64,000 nt of DNA, taken from the NCBI RefSeq assembly GCF_029222905.1, contig NZ_JARHUE010000008.1, positions 50,041 to 114,040 of the forward strand, in the 5' to 3' direction. Under the pieces are notes generated by a model, which was not told the DNA's origin, searched no databases, and saw nothing but the letters and a program-made list of their open reading frames with translations. Origin of the DNA: Neptuniibacter sp. CAU 1671 (GTDB lineage Bacteria; Pseudomonadota; Gammaproteobacteria; Pseudomonadales; Balneatricaceae). Below, piece by piece: positions 1 through 8,867 of this stretch. Made by a program: the position numbers and the translations under genes. Each line of letters opens with the position of its first letter. The stretch's first letter is position 1.

Positions 1-746
1 CACAAGGGTCGTTCAGCCAGTCTCAGTTCAATGATATTGGCGGTCTGATTCAGATAGGCCGTCAGTAATCGAAGACTTTGCAGGATTTGAGCACCCGCTT
101 CAGATTGATGCAGTTCGGCATAGGCCGCTTCTACCTGTTTGATTAGCTCAGCATTAATTTGCTGATTGTTCAGCGCCGCTTGCGTAGCAAACAACAGCGT
201 CTGCATTGGGGCAGACGGGCTGGGATTGTTGTCACGGGCCAGCGGCGCTGCACTGAGGGCAAAATGTTGTTCAATCTCCGTAGCAGTGTATATGCCGTTC
301 CAGAGCTCTGCGGGCAGGTTGAGCTGTTTGAGCCTGAGAATTTCTGAGACCTGTTGGATTAAATCCCGGTCTGTTGCTGGATCGTCTTGCAGTAACTGTG
401 CGCAAGACCGAATGCCCTGATAGAACTTCAACTCATAGATAAGCCGACTTGCAGGGGTATACACCTTGCCGAGTGAGCTGTTGCGTTCGGCAATCATGGG
501 CAGCAGACCACAGTGTTTTAGTTTGAGTACATCCAGTAGGCCCTCGCGTATTTCCGTGGTCGGCTGCAGGCGTGCACGGCGTGGGGGAAAGGCCGGAATG
601 GCAGGAAACATAGCCTTGGGTTGCTCGATATCCAGCACACGGCTGACCCGCAGGCTGTAGTCATCCAGCATGTCTTCGACATCGTTCTGTTGTCCGCAGC
701 CGACAAACATCAAAGCTGAGATGAGCAATACAGCGGGCTTAAGCAA
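1..746 (-). CDS. DUF3080-type lipoprotein (partial, runs off window start)
   Basis: An open minus-strand frame of about 249 codons has no stop before the window edge. It starts at a TTG that overlaps the MATE stop codon by a few bases, so the two are probably translationally coupled. The first residues (LLKPAVLLISALMFVGCG) form a lipoprotein signal peptide with a lipobox-like FVGC, which predicts an outer- or inner-membrane-anchored periplasmic protein. The rest (EDMLDDYSLRVSRVLDIE near the N-terminus) resembles the DUF3080 family of gammaproteobacteria as I know it. The function is unknown and the C-terminus is missing. Confidence 0.7.
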   Translation of the reverse strand, partial: MLKPAVLLISALMFVGCGQQNDVEDMLDDYSLRVSRVLDIEQPKAMFPAIPAFPPRRARLQPTTEIREGLLDVLKLKHCGLLPMIAERNSSLGKVYTPASRLIYELKFYQGIRSCAQLLQDDPATDRDLIQQVSEILRLKQLNLPAELWNGIYTATEIEQHFALSAAPLARDNNPSPSAPMQTLLFATQAALNNQQINAELIKQVEAAYAELHQSEAGAQILQSLRLLTAYLNQTANIIELRLAERPL

Positions 747-2064
747 GGTAACGCCTGTTTAAAAAATAGTAACGCGATAGCAGTAGTATAGCGCCTGCCG
801 TCAGGCCTCCCAGTAGTCCATACCAGAAACCCAAAGCACCTAAGGGAGCCGAAATCAGGCTGGTTTTTGCCAGTATGTAGCCCAAAGGTAAGCCAAAACA
901 CCAGTAAGCGAGAAACACCAGAATAAGCGGCACGGCGGTGTCTTTGTGGCCACGTAAAATACCGGATGTAGTGATCTGCAGGGCATCCGGAAACTGAAAC
1001 AGCAGGGCAACCCAAAGCAGTGAGATGCAGATCTCGATCAACACAGGATCACGGGTATACAGGCTGGCGATCTGTTGATTAAACAGCGCAATGCCTAACG
1101 CCGCGAGGCTGGCAAACAACAGTGCTAACTGCAGACCGCAGCGGGCTGTAAATAAGGCAGCCTGAGGCTTTTGCTGGCCCAGTTGATGCCCTACGCGGAT
1201 AGTCATGGCCATGGACAAACTGAGCGGCAACATAAAAATCAGGCCGGTAAAGCTGATCGTGATCTGGTGCGCGCCAATTTGCACCTCGCCCAGATCTGCC
1301 AGCAATAAACCGATCAGCGTGAACATGCTGACTTCGATCAGCAGCGCCATGCCAATGGGCATACCCAGCCGGATAAACGGCCAGAGTGTCTGCCAGGACG
1401 GGTATTGCCAATTGCTAAACAGCTGCATGCGGCCAAACAGACTGGAATGGTGCAGATAGACCAGCATGCTGGTCAGCATGATCCAAAGCACAATGCAGCT
1501 GGCCCAGCCACAGCCCTCAGCACCTAATTCCGGCAAGCCAAGTTTGCCGTATATCAGTACATAGTTCAGCGGAATATTGCATATCAGACCCAGCAGGGCG
1601 ATCTGCATTCCGGGACGGGTCTTGCCAAAACCTTCGATATAACAGCGCAGCAACTGATACACAAACAGCGCAGGAAATCCCCAGCTGATAGCCGCCAGAT
1701 AACCCTGCGTTAAATGGGCCAGTGCGGGATCAATCTCCATTAAACTCAATAGCACACTGCTGTTTTGCAGAAGTAGAAAAGCGACACCACTGAGCATCAG
1801 CGCCAGGAACAGCCCGATATGCAGTTGTTCACGGGTTTTCTCAGGCTGGTTGGCACCGACCAGATGCGCCACCAGAGGCGTGGTCGCCATTAATATGCCC
1901 TGGCAGGATAAAAACAGCGGTAGCCAGATCGCCGATCCAAGGGCTACTGCGGCAAGATCGAGGGTGCCGTAATGTCCTGCCATCAAGGTATCGACAAATC
2001 CGATGGCTGTCTGAGCCAGTTGAGCTAAAAAAACCGGCCAGGCCAGCGACAGGATCGCTTTCAT
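739..2064 (-). CDS. MATE family efflux transporter (NorM/DinF-like)
   Basis: This 441-residue, very hydrophobic protein has about 12 predicted membrane segments. The N-terminal WPVFLAQLAQTAIGFVDTLMAGHYG is typical of MATE exporters (start of TM1, with the conserved asparagine position replaced by the AQ/TAIG type). Members export cationic drugs or metabolites in exchange for Na+ or H+ at the inner membrane. The length is normal (440-460). It is followed with overlap by the DUF3080 lipoprotein. The substrate cannot be read from the sequence. Confidence 0.9.
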   Translation of the reverse strand: MKAILSLAWPVFLAQLAQTAIGFVDTLMAGHYGTLDLAAVALGSAIWLPLFLSCQGILMATTPLVAHLVGANQPEKTREQLHIGLFLALMLSGVAFLLLQNSSVLLSLMEIDPALAHLTQGYLAAISWGFPALFVYQLLRCYIEGFGKTRPGMQIALLGLICNIPLNYVLIYGKLGLPELGAEGCGWASCIVLWIMLTSMLVYLHHSSLFGRMQLFSNWQYPSWQTLWPFIRLGMPIGMALLIEVSMFTLIGLLLADLGEVQIGAHQITISFTGLIFMLPLSLSMAMTIRVGHQLGQQKPQAALFTARCGLQLALLFASLAALGIALFNQQIASLYTRDPVLIEICISLLWVALLFQFPDALQITTSGILRGHKDTAVPLILVFLAYWCFGLPLGYILAKTSLISAPLGALGFWYGLLGGLTAGAILLLSRYYFLNRRYLA

Positions 2065-2260
2065 TTCTGTTGAAGCGCGCAGATCAGTGTTCCTTACATG
2101 CTGAAGTAAAACTCAGAGAGTGTATCGGTTATACCGGCAGTCACCTAGCCTGATTACGTTGAAAACGGTTTTAATCAATAGTCTGATACGCTGCGTGTGG
2201 TTGAATCTATTCGGTATACTTTTACCAAGGCCAGATGGATTTTTTCAGGAGCAAAGCACG

Positions 2261-3721
2261 ATGTTGGATATTCTCAATAGCCCGCTTTTCAGACAACAAG
2301 CCTATATCAACGGCTGTTGGTGTGATGCGGATGATCAGCAGGTTTTTGAAATATACAACCCGGCTGATGGCAGCGTGATTGGGACAGTACCAAAATTGAA
2401 CGCCGCCATGATTGAAGCCACCGTGGATGCGGCAGCAGATGCATTTGAAAGCTGGAAGAAAACCACAGCCAAACAACGTGCTCAGATCCTTAAAAACTGG
2501 TATCAGCGGGTCATTGACAATGCCAGCACCTTAGCGGCGATCTTGTCACTTGAGCAGGGTAAACCCCTGGCTGAAGCAAAGGGTGAGATTCTCTATGGCG
2601 CATCCTTTATAGAATGGTTTGCCGAAGAAGCCCGACGGGCCTATGGCGAGATGATTCCGTCACATAAGCCCGATGCGCGGATTCTGGTGAATAAAAAACC
2701 TGTAGGTGTTGTTGCTGCCATCACGCCCTGGAATTTCCCCATGGCAATGATTACCCGCAAAGCGGCACCTGCTTTGGCCGCAGGTTGTAGTTTCATTGTT
2801 AAACCGGCTGAAGATACGCCTTTTTCGGCATTAGCATTGGCAGCGTTGGCGGAGGAGGCGGGTGTACCGGCGGGGGTGTTTAATGTGGTCACCGGTGATC
2901 CGGTAGAAATTGGTCAGACGCTGACCAGCAGCTCCGTTGTGAAAAAACTTTCATTTACCGGATCAACCGCGGTCGGCAAGCTGTTGATGCGTCAATGTGC
3001 TGATACGGTGAAACGGGTTTCACTGGAACTGGGTGGCAATGCGCCTTTTATCGTCTTTGAGGATGCTGATCTTGATCTGGCATTACAGGGAGCGATGGCT
3101 TCAAAGTACCGTAATGCCGGTCAAACCTGTATCTCTGTCAACCGTTTTCTGGTGCAGCGAGGTGTCTACGATCAGTTTGTGGACAGACTGAGTAAGGCAG
3201 TATCGGCTTTATCTGTAGGTCGGGGAGACGTGTCAGGTGTCCAGGTCGGACCACTGATTAATGCTGCTGCTGTTGAAAAGGTAAAAACTCATATCGATGA
3301 TGCTATTGATCAGGGCGCGCAGGTTGTCTGTGGCGGTTCACAACACGCACTTGGCGGTTGTTTTTTTCAGCCAACCGTAGTCAGTGGCGTAAAGCGTGGT
3401 ATGAGAGTGCTGCGTGAAGAAACCTTTGGACCGCTTTCAGCTGTGGTTTGTTTTGATACAGAAGCTGAGGCGGTTGCCATGGCAAACGATACTGAATATG
3501 GATTGGCCGCTTATTTCTATACTCAGGATCTGGCTAGAGCATGGCGTGTTTCTGAGCAATTGGAGTATGGCATGGTGGGTATTAACGAGGCGATGATATC
3601 AACCGAAGTGGCACCCTTTGGTGGGGTAAAAGAGTCTGGAATCGGTCGCGAAGGTGCGCGTCAGGGCATCGATGAATATCTTGATCTGCAATATACATTG
3701 ATGGGTGGTTTGGCACCATAA
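2261..3721 (+). CDS. gabD: NAD(P)-dependent succinate-semialdehyde dehydrogenase
   Basis: This 486-residue aldehyde dehydrogenase oxidises succinate semialdehyde to succinate, the last step of GABA catabolism. The ATG at 2261 is chosen because CAGGAG lies about 10 bases upstream and the resulting N-terminus and length match GabD; the open frame extends upstream without family similarity. The catalytic Cys290 (GQTCISVNRF) and general base Glu256 (ELGGNAPF) are present, as is the cofactor motif FTGSTAVGK. No gabT is adjacent, so the substrate assignment within the ALDH family rests on overall likeness. Confidence 0.88.
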   Translation: MLDILNSPLFRQQAYINGCWCDADDQQVFEIYNPADGSVIGTVPKLNAAMIEATVDAAADAFESWKKTTAKQRAQILKNWYQRVIDNASTLAAILSLEQGKPLAEAKGEILYGASFIEWFAEEARRAYGEMIPSHKPDARILVNKKPVGVVAAITPWNFPMAMITRKAAPALAAGCSFIVKPAEDTPFSALALAALAEEAGVPAGVFNVVTGDPVEIGQTLTSSSVVKKLSFTGSTAVGKLLMRQCADTVKRVSLELGGNAPFIVFEDADLDLALQGAMASKYRNAGQTCISVNRFLVQRGVYDQFVDRLSKAVSALSVGRGDVSGVQVGPLINAAAVEKVKTHIDDAIDQGAQVVCGGSQHALGGCFFQPTVVSGVKRGMRVLREETFGPLSAVVCFDTEAEAVAMANDTEYGLAAYFYTQDLARAWRVSEQLEYGMVGINEAMISTEVAPFGGVKESGIGREGARQGIDEYLDLQYTLMGGLAP

Positions 3722-3817
3722 AGGTGCATTTTGATTAAAAACTACTCAAATCCACGCAGATTAGACTAAGGTATAATGATATTTTCCCTATTAGTTATAA
3801 ACCTATGCAAAATGTAA

Positions 3818-3845
3818 TTGATTTCACATAAAAGCACGCTATGAT
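3818..3845 (+). promoter_or_regulatory. Likely sigma70 promoter of the cold-shock gene
   Basis: TTGATT (3818-3823), a 16-base spacer and TATGAT (3840-3845) form a plausible sigma70 promoter. A start near 3852 would give a leader of about 160 nucleotides before the csp ATG, the length known for cspA-type mRNAs. A second TATAAT at 3772-3777 lacks a -35 match. Confidence 0.5.
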
Positions 3846-3851
3846 CAGTGT

Positions 3852-4012
3852 GCTAGAAAAGAATACGGCTTGCATTATGGATCGACGTAACACCTGTGGT
3901 TCGTTCTTTTGATCATAAGTAATTCCATATCTTCTCTGCTCAACGTTCTACTCTACGAATTTTCGCTGAGGCAGAACTAAATTACTCATGTTCAAAAAAA
4001 TGGTGAACTACT
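3852..4012 (+). promoter_or_regulatory. Probable long 5' leader of csp mRNA
   Basis: About 160 non-coding bases lie between the proposed promoter and the csp start. Long structured leaders are the known thermosensing element of cspA-type messages. The leader ends in GGTGA six bases before the ATG. No cold-box match could be confirmed by eye. Confidence 0.4.
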
Positions 4013-4213
4013 ATGGCAACTGGTACCGTTAAATGGTTTAACGACGAGAAAGGTTTTGGTTTCATTGCTCAGGAAAACGGTCCTGACGTATTTGCACACT
4101 TCAGTGCTATCCAGGGTGACGGTTTCAAAACTCTGGCTGAAGGTCAGAAAGTTGAATTCAACATCACTCAGGGTCAGAAAGGCCCACAGGCTGAAAACAT
4201 CACTAAGGTGTAA
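4013..4213 (+). CDS. Cold-shock protein, CspA family
   Basis: This 66-residue single cold-shock domain binds single-stranded RNA/DNA and melts mRNA structure. Both nucleic-acid motifs are intact: KGFGFI (RNP1) and VFAHF (RNP2). It begins [18 protein letters not shown]. It stands alone, with its own promoter, long leader and terminator, as expected for csp genes. Several paralogues are usual in gammaproteobacteria, so whether it is cold-induced cannot be told from the protein. Confidence 0.95.
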   Translation: MATGTVKWFNDEKGFGFIAQENGPDVFAHFSAIQGDGFKTLAEGQKVEFNITQGQKGPQAENITKV

Positions 4214-4250
4214 TTTCAGCAGCCGGATATTTATCCGGTATTGATGCAAA

Positions 4251-4278
4251 AAGGCAGAGATTTTTCTCTGCCTTTTTT
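4251..4278 (+). terminator. Intrinsic terminator of csp
   Basis: A perfect 10-bp stem AAGGCAGAGA/TCTCTGCCTT with a TTTT loop is followed by a T run. It lies 37 bases after the csp stop. A smaller hairpin (CCGGAT/ATCCGG, 4223-4238) precedes it. Confidence 0.9.
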
Positions 4279-4306
4279 GTTTCTGATCTCTTTTGATTCT
4301 TATAGC

Positions 4307-4543
4307 TTAAGGGCAGGTATCTGCTTCAAGCTGGGTCAGTAAAATCAAAGCTTCCTCGCGTCGGGTTCCGCAGTGCTCCTGCAGAGCAGGAAAATCAGCA
4401 CACACCTTAGGCCGTTCCGGCTTGCCAAAGATGCCACAGCGCATATCCTCAGTCAGATGCACGCAGGGAACCCCGGCTGGTTTGTTCAGGCTGGATATAC
4501 TGGGCGCTATACAGCAGGCGCCACAGCCTAGACGACACTCCAT
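4307..4543 (-). CDS. YkgJ-type cysteine cluster protein (UPF0153)
   Basis: A 78-residue protein begins MECRLGCGACCIAPSIS. The CxxxCxxCC cluster plus later cysteines in PCVHL, RCGIF and VCADFPALQ is the hallmark of the YkgJ/UPF0153 family, thought to hold a metal (zinc or Fe-S). The length and the C-terminal RREEALILL are usual for the short form. The role is unknown. It lies immediately downstream of mqo on the same strand, but the strong mqo terminator separates the two. Confidence 0.85.
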   Translation of the reverse strand: MECRLGCGACCIAPSISSLNKPAGVPCVHLTEDMRCGIFGKPERPKVCADFPALQEHCGTRREEALILLTQLEADTCP

Positions 4544-4566
4544 TTATTCGCTTCCGATTTCAGGTA

Positions 4567-4593
4567 TTAAAAAAGCCGGCGGATGCCGGCTTT
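4567..4593 (-). terminator. Intrinsic terminator of mqo
   Basis: On the minus strand, AAAGCCGGC, an ATCC loop and GCCGGCTTT are followed by a T run. It begins a few bases after the mqo stop. Confidence 0.88.
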
Positions 4594-4597
4594 CAGG

Positions 4598-6118
4598 TTA
4601 GCTTGCTACGGCCCGGTCAGGGGCCTCACTGAGGTCACCCTCAAAGAGTTGCAGCGTAGTTAACGTGCGCCTGCGAATGCTGCGCATCAGCTCGGTTTCT
4701 TTGCTCAGATCATGCCCGTAGGAAGGAATCATTTCCAGCAACTTTTGTTGCCATGCTTCTGAGGCGAGCTTGTCTTTAAAGCAGCGTTCAATCACGTTAA
4801 TCATGGTTGGAACAGCGGTAGATGCACCGGGAGAAGCACCCAGCAGCGCTGCCAGAGAGCCATCAGCGGAAGAGATGACTTCGGTACCAAATTCCAGTTT
4901 ACCTTTGCCATTAGCATCTTTTTTGATGATCTGAACACGCTGGCCAGCATAAGACAGTTCCCAGTCCTCATCTTTTGCCTGCGGGTAGAATTTGCGCAGG
5001 GCGTCAACGCGGTCTCCGTGGGACTGCATCACTTCACTGATCAGGTAGCGGGTAAGGTCCATATTGTTCATGCCAACAGACAGCATGGGTTTGAGGTTGC
5101 CCAGGGTGATGCTTTTGGGCATATCCAGCATGGAACCTTCTTTCAGGAACTTGGTGGTAAAACCAGCAAAAGGACCAAACAGCAGTGCCTGCTTACCGTC
5201 AATGATGCGAGTATCCAGATGTGGTACGGACATCGGCGGTGCGCCAATGGGGGCTGCGCCGTATACTTTCGCCAGATGCTGGCTGACAATTTCCGGTTTT
5301 TTGCAGACCAGCCACTGGCCGCTGACCGGGAAACCACCATAACCTTCACCTTCTTCAATTTCAGAAAGCTGCAGCAGAGGCAGTGCACCGCCACCGGCAC
5401 CCAGGAAAACAAATTTGGCGTTGTAGGATTCTTTTGCGCCATCTGAGTGTTTCAGGGTGACTTTCCAGCTACCGTCTTTCTGTTTATCGAGATCCGTTAC
5501 GGTACGGCTCAACAGCAGCTCGAAATTGTCATGTTTCTGGAGGTAGTTAACCATGTTGCGTGCGAGCGCACCAAAGTTAACATCGGAGCCAAATTTAATA
5601 CGGGTCGCGGCCAGCTTCTCGCTGGGGTCGCGATCAACCATGATCAATGGCATCCACTCTCTCAGAACAGCGTGGTCTTCGGTATATTCCATATGCTCAA
5701 ACTGCGGATGCTGGCTCAGTGCAGCATAGCGTTTACGCAGGAACTCAACGTTTTTATCACCCCAGACGAAACTCTGATGTGGCACGGGGTTGATAAAGTT
5801 AGACGGTTCAGGCAAGGAGCCCTGCTCGACCAGGTAAGACCAGAATTGCAGACTGACTTCGAAGGCTGAATTGATGGCAAATGCTTTAGCGGTATTGATG
5901 GTGCCATCGGGCATTTCAGGAGTGTAATTCAATTCGCAGTAGGCGGCGTGGCCAGTACCGGCATTGTTCATACCGTCAGTACTTTCTTTGGCGACATGAT
6001 CCAGTCGTTCAACCATACTGATGGTCAGAGAAGGATCCAGCTGCTTAAGCAATACGCCCAGCGTGGTACTCATGGCGCCAGCGCCTATAAGTAGTACGTC
6101 TACCGATTTTGTGGTCAT
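4598..6118 (-). CDS. mqo: Malate:quinone oxidoreductase
   Basis: A 506-residue FAD-dependent, membrane-associated enzyme that oxidises malate to oxaloacetate and passes electrons to the quinone pool, replacing or supplementing NAD malate dehydrogenase in the TCA cycle. The N-terminal VDVLLIGAGAMSTTLGVLL is the dinucleotide-binding fold. ESTDGMNNAGTGHAAYCELNY and the C-terminal LLGASPGASTAVPTM are Mqo signatures. Length is normal (about 490-550). It is a single-gene unit with its own terminator. Many marine gammaproteobacteria carry mqo. Confidence 0.95.
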   Translation of the reverse strand: MTTKSVDVLLIGAGAMSTTLGVLLKQLDPSLTISMVERLDHVAKESTDGMNNAGTGHAAYCELNYTPEMPDGTINTAKAFAINSAFEVSLQFWSYLVEQGSLPEPSNFINPVPHQSFVWGDKNVEFLRKRYAALSQHPQFEHMEYTEDHAVLREWMPLIMVDRDPSEKLAATRIKFGSDVNFGALARNMVNYLQKHDNFELLLSRTVTDLDKQKDGSWKVTLKHSDGAKESYNAKFVFLGAGGGALPLLQLSEIEEGEGYGGFPVSGQWLVCKKPEIVSQHLAKVYGAAPIGAPPMSVPHLDTRIIDGKQALLFGPFAGFTTKFLKEGSMLDMPKSITLGNLKPMLSVGMNNMDLTRYLISEVMQSHGDRVDALRKFYPQAKDEDWELSYAGQRVQIIKKDANGKGKLEFGTEVISSADGSLAALLGASPGASTAVPTMINVIERCFKDKLASEAWQQKLLEMIPSYGHDLSKETELMRSIRRRTLTTLQLFEGDLSEAPDRAVAS

Positions 6119-6509
6119 AGAAACTTCGCCATTTAGTCTTAAGTAATGGGAATAGGATTAACAGTGACGCAGAGCTTGTGGCTCAACGAATTGTGCATTG
6201 CCAGAAGGGTGGTATGACAGATGCAGTAACCGCTGCGGCCTGAAATCCATATGCTGAACATCTACAAGATAGTACTTTGCCGAAGCATTGATGTTGCAGC
6301 GCAGTCGCTCGATTATACGTAATATGTTTGCAAAGTCTCCATAGACCTCCTGAATATGCATTATCCATTTGTTTGATAATACGCCTAAAGTGGCATGTCA
6401 GCGGGCTTTGCAGATTCACCACCCAGCGGGATTCAGCTGGGTGTAATGAGGCTTTGCAGCCATTTTGGTGTCGCAGGTAGAATAGTGAAAAATTTTCAGG
6501 AGAACGGTA
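6119..6509. other. 391-base intergenic region between mqo and the SUKH gene
   Basis: Open frames here have no family likeness or good ribosome binding site. It must hold the divergent promoters of mqo (minus) and the SUKH gene (plus). An 8-bp inverted repeat CACCCAGC/GCTGGGTG (6420-6443) is bracketed by a 10-base direct repeat GGCTTTGCAG (6404-6413 and 6450-6459). No T run follows the hairpin, so it is not a classic terminator. Confidence 0.5.
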
Positions 6510-6914
6510 GTGGATGACACAATTGAACGGTTGAGAGAGGTGAATATGGATGTACCCACACCGCTTGAGTTACCGGATGAAGATCTGCTGGTTGAGATTG
6601 AAGAAGCGATGCTGATTGGTCTGCCGCGGGATTATAAACAGTTCCTGCTGGAGGTCAGTGACGTTGTATATGGCAGCCTTGAACCGGCTACGGCAGCTGA
6701 TCCCGGGTCGCACACCTATCTGCCGGATCTGGCAGCCAGAGCCTGGGATGAAGGCATGCCACGTTATTTGATCCCGGTTTGTGAATCACCGTTGGGCTTT
6801 TATGCCATCAACCCTGAAGGTGTTATTGTGTATTGGGCCGAAGGCGAGTTGACGGATGAGGAGTGGCCCACGATCTGGGACTGGGCTGAAGAGGTCTGGC
6901 TCGCTGGAGCATAA
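6510..6914 (+). CDS. SMI1/KNR4 (SUKH) family protein
   Basis: A 134-residue protein starts at GTG 6510, six bases after CAGGAGA. The pattern LPDEDLLVEIEEAMLIGLPRDYKQFLLEVSD and YLIPVCESPLGFYAINPEG matches the SUKH (SMI1/KNR4) fold. Members of this superfamily are often immunity proteins against secreted nuclease or deaminase toxins. No toxin gene is adjacent, so a housekeeping role is at least as likely. It is acidic and predicted cytosolic. It shares a bidirectional terminator with the convergent phaC. Confidence 0.8.
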   Translation: MDDTIERLREVNMDVPTPLELPDEDLLVEIEEAMLIGLPRDYKQFLLEVSDVVYGSLEPATAADPGSHTYLPDLAARAWDEGMPRYLIPVCESPLGFYAINPEGVIVYWAEGELTDEEWPTIWDWAEEVWLAGA

Positions 6915-6944
6915 AAAAAACCGGAGCATTGGCTCCGGTTTTTT
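6913..6944. terminator. Bidirectional terminator between SUKH gene and phaC
   Basis: AACCGGAGC, an ATTG loop and GCTCCGGTT are flanked by an A run and a T run, so it works for both convergent genes. Confidence 0.9.
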
Positions 6945-6958
6945 GTAAGTGCAGGTGA

Positions 6959-8698
6959 TTACTTGATGCGGGCAGCCACGTAATGGCCTGGTGCTGCTTC
7001 AAGCGACTTGAATGTGTCATTGCCTGCAGCGGCAGGTGCTGGTACTTTGCTGCCGGCACGTTTTTTCAGCCACTCAGCCCAGTGAGGCCACCATGAACCT
7101 TCCTGTTTCTCGGAGGTTTCCAACCAGTGGTCAGCACCTTTGCCCAGTTCACCATTGATCCAGTAGTGACGACGGTTCTTGGACGCAGGGTTGATAACAC
7201 CGGCAACGTGGCCGCTGGCACCCAGTACGAATTCAACCTTGCCTTTCATGAGTTCGGTACCGGTGAAGGTGCCTTTCCAGGGTGCAATGTGGTCTTCATA
7301 GGTGGAGAGGAAGTAGACCGGAATTTTGATCTTGGACAGATCAATCTGTTCACCACAAATGGTCAGGCCATTTGGCTCAACCAGTTTGTTTTCCAGATAC
7401 ATGTTGTTGATGTAGAAGGTGTACATGCTGGCTGGCAGGTTAGTAGAGTCACTGTTCCAGTACAGAATGTCGAACGGTGGTGGTGTCTGACCTTTCAGGT
7501 AGTTGTTCACCACGTAGGACCAAATCAGGTCGTTGGAGCGCAACATGTTGAATGAGGTGGCCAGTTCGCGACCGTTCAGGTAACCCTGGTTTTTAACCTT
7601 GTTTTCCAGATGTTTTACCTGCTGTTCGTCGATGAAGACGCAGAGGTCGCCCGGATCGGTAAAGTCGACCAGTGTGGTAAAGAAGGTCGCGGAAGCGATG
7701 CTGGTATCTTTACGTGCAGCCATCACAGCCAGCGCAGTTGTCAGCAGGGTACCGCCAACACACCAGGCTACAGCATTCAGCTTGTCACTGCCGGTGATGG
7801 CCTTAACTACTTCAGTTGCCTGAATGATGCCGCTTTCAACGTAATCATCCCAGCTGATGTAGCCCTGTTCTTCGGACGGGTTGATCCAGGAGATCAGAAA
7901 TGTGGTCTGACCCTGGTCGACACAGTATTTAACAAATGAGTTATGTTCCTGCAGGTCAAGAATGTAGAATTTGTTGATGCACGGTGGAACAATCAGTGTC
8001 GGCTTGGCATAGGTTTCTTCAGTGGCCGGGCTGTACTGGATCAACTGGAACATCTCATTCTGGAAAACGACATCGCCTTTGGTGGTGGCAATGTTTTCAC
8101 CCAGAACAAACGCAGACTCGTCAGTCATGGAGATACGACCTTTCTCCAGGTCGCCCAACAGGTTTTTCAGACCGTCAACCAGACTCTGACCTTTTGATTC
8201 CAGTGCCTGCTGCAATACTTCCGGGTTGGTGAATGCGAAATTGGTTGGTGACATCGCATCAATGTACTGCTGGGTGTAGAACTCCAGCTTTTTCTGTTCG
8301 GTATCGGACAGTTTTGCGTTTGCCGCCATTTCAGACAGCAGTTTAGAGCTCAGCAGGTATGACTGTTTGATGTAGTCAAATACCGGGTTAGCGGACCATT
8401 CTTCTGCCTGAAAACGGCGATCACCACGGGCCGGTTGAGCCACGCTCTCTTCCTTGTTGCCCGTTAGAAGATTTTTCCACAGGTTGATCTGACCCTGCTG
8501 GTATTCGGTAATGGTACGGATCCAGAGGGTTGGATCTTCCCATGAACGGTTGGCCAATTCTGTCCATGACTGGCTAAACTGACGGAAGATGTCATCGCCA
8601 CCGGAGGCGTAAAACATATCCAGCATCTTTTTTGTTTCAGAGTTCAGGAAATCGATAAGCTCTTGTGGGTTCGAGAGCAGGTTGCTTTTGTTTTGCAT
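6959..8698 (-). CDS. phaC: Class I poly(R)-hydroxyalkanoate synthase
   Basis: A 579-residue polymerase that links (R)-3-hydroxyacyl-CoA into PHA granules. The ATG at 8698 is chosen because AAAGG precedes it and the protein then begins MQNKSNLLSNPQELIDFL; the frame stays open further upstream. The modified lipase box AWCVGGTLL carries the catalytic Cys313, close to Cys319 of the Cupriavidus enzyme. The Asp lies in STYEDHIAPW and the His in GASGHVAGVINP. It is not next to phaA/phaB. A separate class III synthase lies at 37,084-39,143, so two synthase types coexist. Confidence 0.93.
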   Translation of the reverse strand: MQNKSNLLSNPQELIDFLNSETKKMLDMFYASGGDDIFRQFSQSWTELANRSWEDPTLWIRTITEYQQGQINLWKNLLTGNKEESVAQPARGDRRFQAEEWSANPVFDYIKQSYLLSSKLLSEMAANAKLSDTEQKKLEFYTQQYIDAMSPTNFAFTNPEVLQQALESKGQSLVDGLKNLLGDLEKGRISMTDESAFVLGENIATTKGDVVFQNEMFQLIQYSPATEETYAKPTLIVPPCINKFYILDLQEHNSFVKYCVDQGQTTFLISWINPSEEQGYISWDDYVESGIIQATEVVKAITGSDKLNAVAWCVGGTLLTTALAVMAARKDTSIASATFFTTLVDFTDPGDLCVFIDEQQVKHLENKVKNQGYLNGRELATSFNMLRSNDLIWSYVVNNYLKGQTPPPFDILYWNSDSTNLPASMYTFYINNMYLENKLVEPNGLTICGEQIDLSKIKIPVYFLSTYEDHIAPWKGTFTGTELMKGKVEFVLGASGHVAGVINPASKNRRHYWINGELGKGADHWLETSEKQEGSWWPHWAEWLKKRAGSKVPAPAAAGNDTFKSLEAAPGHYVAARIK

Positions 8699-8796
8699 GG
8701 AATCGCCTTTATATTCAGTCTCAATGTATTGGCTGGCGGAACGTTGCGGCGTCTTATGAGTGTATTTATTTTTGCGAAGCCAAAGGTTCAATATCC

Positions 8797-8818
8797 ATCA
8801 TATTCTGTTGCAGTGCAA
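8797..8818 (-). promoter_or_regulatory. phaC -10 box with TTGCA-N-TGCAA palindrome (candidate PhaR operator)
   Basis: On the minus strand, a TATGAT -10 box (8802-8797) lies five bases downstream of the 11-bp palindrome TTGCACTGCAA (8818-8808), in the usual place for a repressor site. The core also occurs upstream of the DUF6489-phaR pair (36,159-36,167). PhaR repressors bind TGC-rich palindromes in other bacteria; assignment here is inference. Confidence 0.4.
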
Positions 8819-8838
8819 GTAAAGTGAATGTTTCTTGG

Positions 8839-8867
8839 CCAATAGTAGAATGCGCTTATTCTATTGG
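8839..8867. repeat. Inverted repeat upstream of phaC
   Basis: CCAATAG (8839-8845) and CTATTGG (8861-8867) form a perfect 7-bp inverted repeat. An inner AGAAT/ATTCT pair allows an alternative longer stem. It sits upstream of the proposed phaC promoter, in the 300 bases between phaC and the glutaredoxin gene, which otherwise show no gene. Confidence 0.45.

Noticed and set aside
6158..6422. Two minus-strand frames upstream of mqo (67 and 79 codons)
   Set aside because: They overlap in different frames, lack ribosome sites and show no domain. The region is better read as leader and promoter DNA.
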